A stretch of DNA of 36,015 bases from an uncultured Pseudomonadota bacterium (GTDB lineage: Bacteria; Pseudomonadota; Gammaproteobacteria; Competibacterales; Competibacteraceae), in the NCBI GenBank assembly GCA_903844665.1, contig CAIMUS010000128.1:1-36015 (forward strand), read 5' to 3'. The notes beneath the pieces were generated by a model. It had not been told where the DNA came from and searched no databases. It saw only the letters and a program-made list of their open reading frames with translations. This document shows, in pieces, positions 35,646-36,015 of this stretch. The first letter of the stretch is position 1. Each line of letters begins with the position of its first letter. Position numbers and translations under genes: made by a program.

Positions 35646-36015
35646 ATGAAACGAGCTTGGTTCGACCCGCTTCACGTGCCGTTGCTCCTTACGCTGGTAA
35701 TGGGAGTGATGGGGCAGGCGTTAGCCAGTAATGGTATTCCTGACCAAATTAGTACGCTTACTGCGCGCTTTAATGCCTTGGAAGGCCGGGTGACAGACCT
35801 GGAAGCCGCCAATAGCATTCTGAAAAGCCGGGTGACAGACCTGGAAGCCGCCAATGATACTCTGAATGACAGACTGGCCTGCGTATCAACCGAGAGCAAC
35901 GACAAAAACTTTTACTTTAAAGGCTGTAACGTACATGTCCGTAACGCCAACGGGCCAACCGATAGTATTGACGGCTATGGCAACCTGATTATCGGCTATA
36001 ACGAGAGCGTAGGAA
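35646..36015 (+). CDS. Secreted coiled-coil protein, partial (runs off window)
   Basis: The ATG at 35646 has GGGAG six bases upstream. A signal peptide ends at about AlaLeuAla-Ser (residues 26-28). A leucine-heptad coiled coil follows, with two near-identical 14-residue units (RVTDLEAAN...) from a 42-base duplication. After LACVSTESND comes FYFKGCNVHVRNANGPTDSI and then GYGNLIIGYNES, where the window ends. The 'GCNVHVRN ... GNLIIGYNE' start recalls a family of surface proteins that continue with YadA-head-like or beta-helical repeats; this is from memory and needs the missing 3' part. It probably forms an oligomeric surface or extracellular fibre. It is divergent from the XrtA genes. Confidence 0.8.
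   Translation, partial: MKRAWFDPLHVPLLLTLVMGVMGQALASNGIPDQISTLTARFNALEGRVTDLEAANSILKSRVTDLEAANDTLNDRLACVSTESNDKNFYFKGCNVHVRNANGPTDSIDGYGNLIIGYNESVG

Overview
The window reads as chromosome of an environmental gammaproteobacterium. The evidence is a hemC-hemD-hemX-hemY operon, ubiD next to a flavin-reductase-type gene, REP-like intergenic palindromes, and a large exosortase A (XrtA/PEP-CTERM) exopolysaccharide locus of the kind found in biofilm- and floc-forming Proteobacteria. No tRNA, rRNA, CRISPR array, transposase or phage gene was seen. Species cannot be fixed from the sequence alone.

Layout. (1) 1-567: no intact gene. It holds the first codons of a pyruvate kinase gene cut off by a MITE-like inverted-repeat element, followed by palindromic repeats. 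(2) 568-3968: a YjdF-type membrane protein (-), then ubiD and an AscD/Fre-like ferredoxin reductase (+). (3) 4156-8663: hemC, hemD, hemX and hemY on the minus strand with overlapping ends, separated from the convergent reductase gene by paired hairpins. (4) 8794-16988: an accessory membrane-glycan module. It holds a UbiA-family polyprenyl-phosphate phosphoribosyltransferase-like protein, an SMR/ArnE-like four-helix transporter, two extended SDR epimerases/dehydrogenases, a GT-C membrane glycosyltransferase, an unrecognised membrane protein with a winged-helix-like tail, a GMC flavoprotein with a small companion, and a divergent PAP2 protein (+). These resemble the set of activities needed to make, flip and use a polyprenyl-phosphate-linked sugar. 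Parts of it are more AT-rich than the flanks. (5) 17232-34958: the XrtA locus, all minus strand. In transcription order it holds an export lipoprotein, chain-length determinant, tyrosine autokinase, outer-membrane protein, ExeA-like ATPase, UDP-GlcNAc 2-epimerase, DUF3473 deacetylase, FemAB-like protein, glycosyltransferase, exosortase A-EpsI fusion, asparagine synthase-like amidotransferase, second glycosyltransferase, O-glycosylation ligase-like protein and a second deacetylase. (6) 34959-36015: a structured, repeat-bearing intergenic region, then the start of a secreted coiled-coil protein on the plus strand that runs off the window.

How it fits together. The XrtA locus should polymerise, modify and export an extracellular polysaccharide and process PEP-CTERM proteins at the cell surface. 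No PEP-CTERM substrate, PrsK/PrsR regulator or initiating sugar-phosphate transferase is visible, so these must lie elsewhere. Two adjacent XrtA genes carry in-frame tandem repeats: 15 perfect 9-bp units giving Asn-Gly-Asn in the outer-membrane protein, and hexamer-based Gly-Tyr repeats in the kinase tail. The region 4 module is the best candidate for an undescribed pathway.
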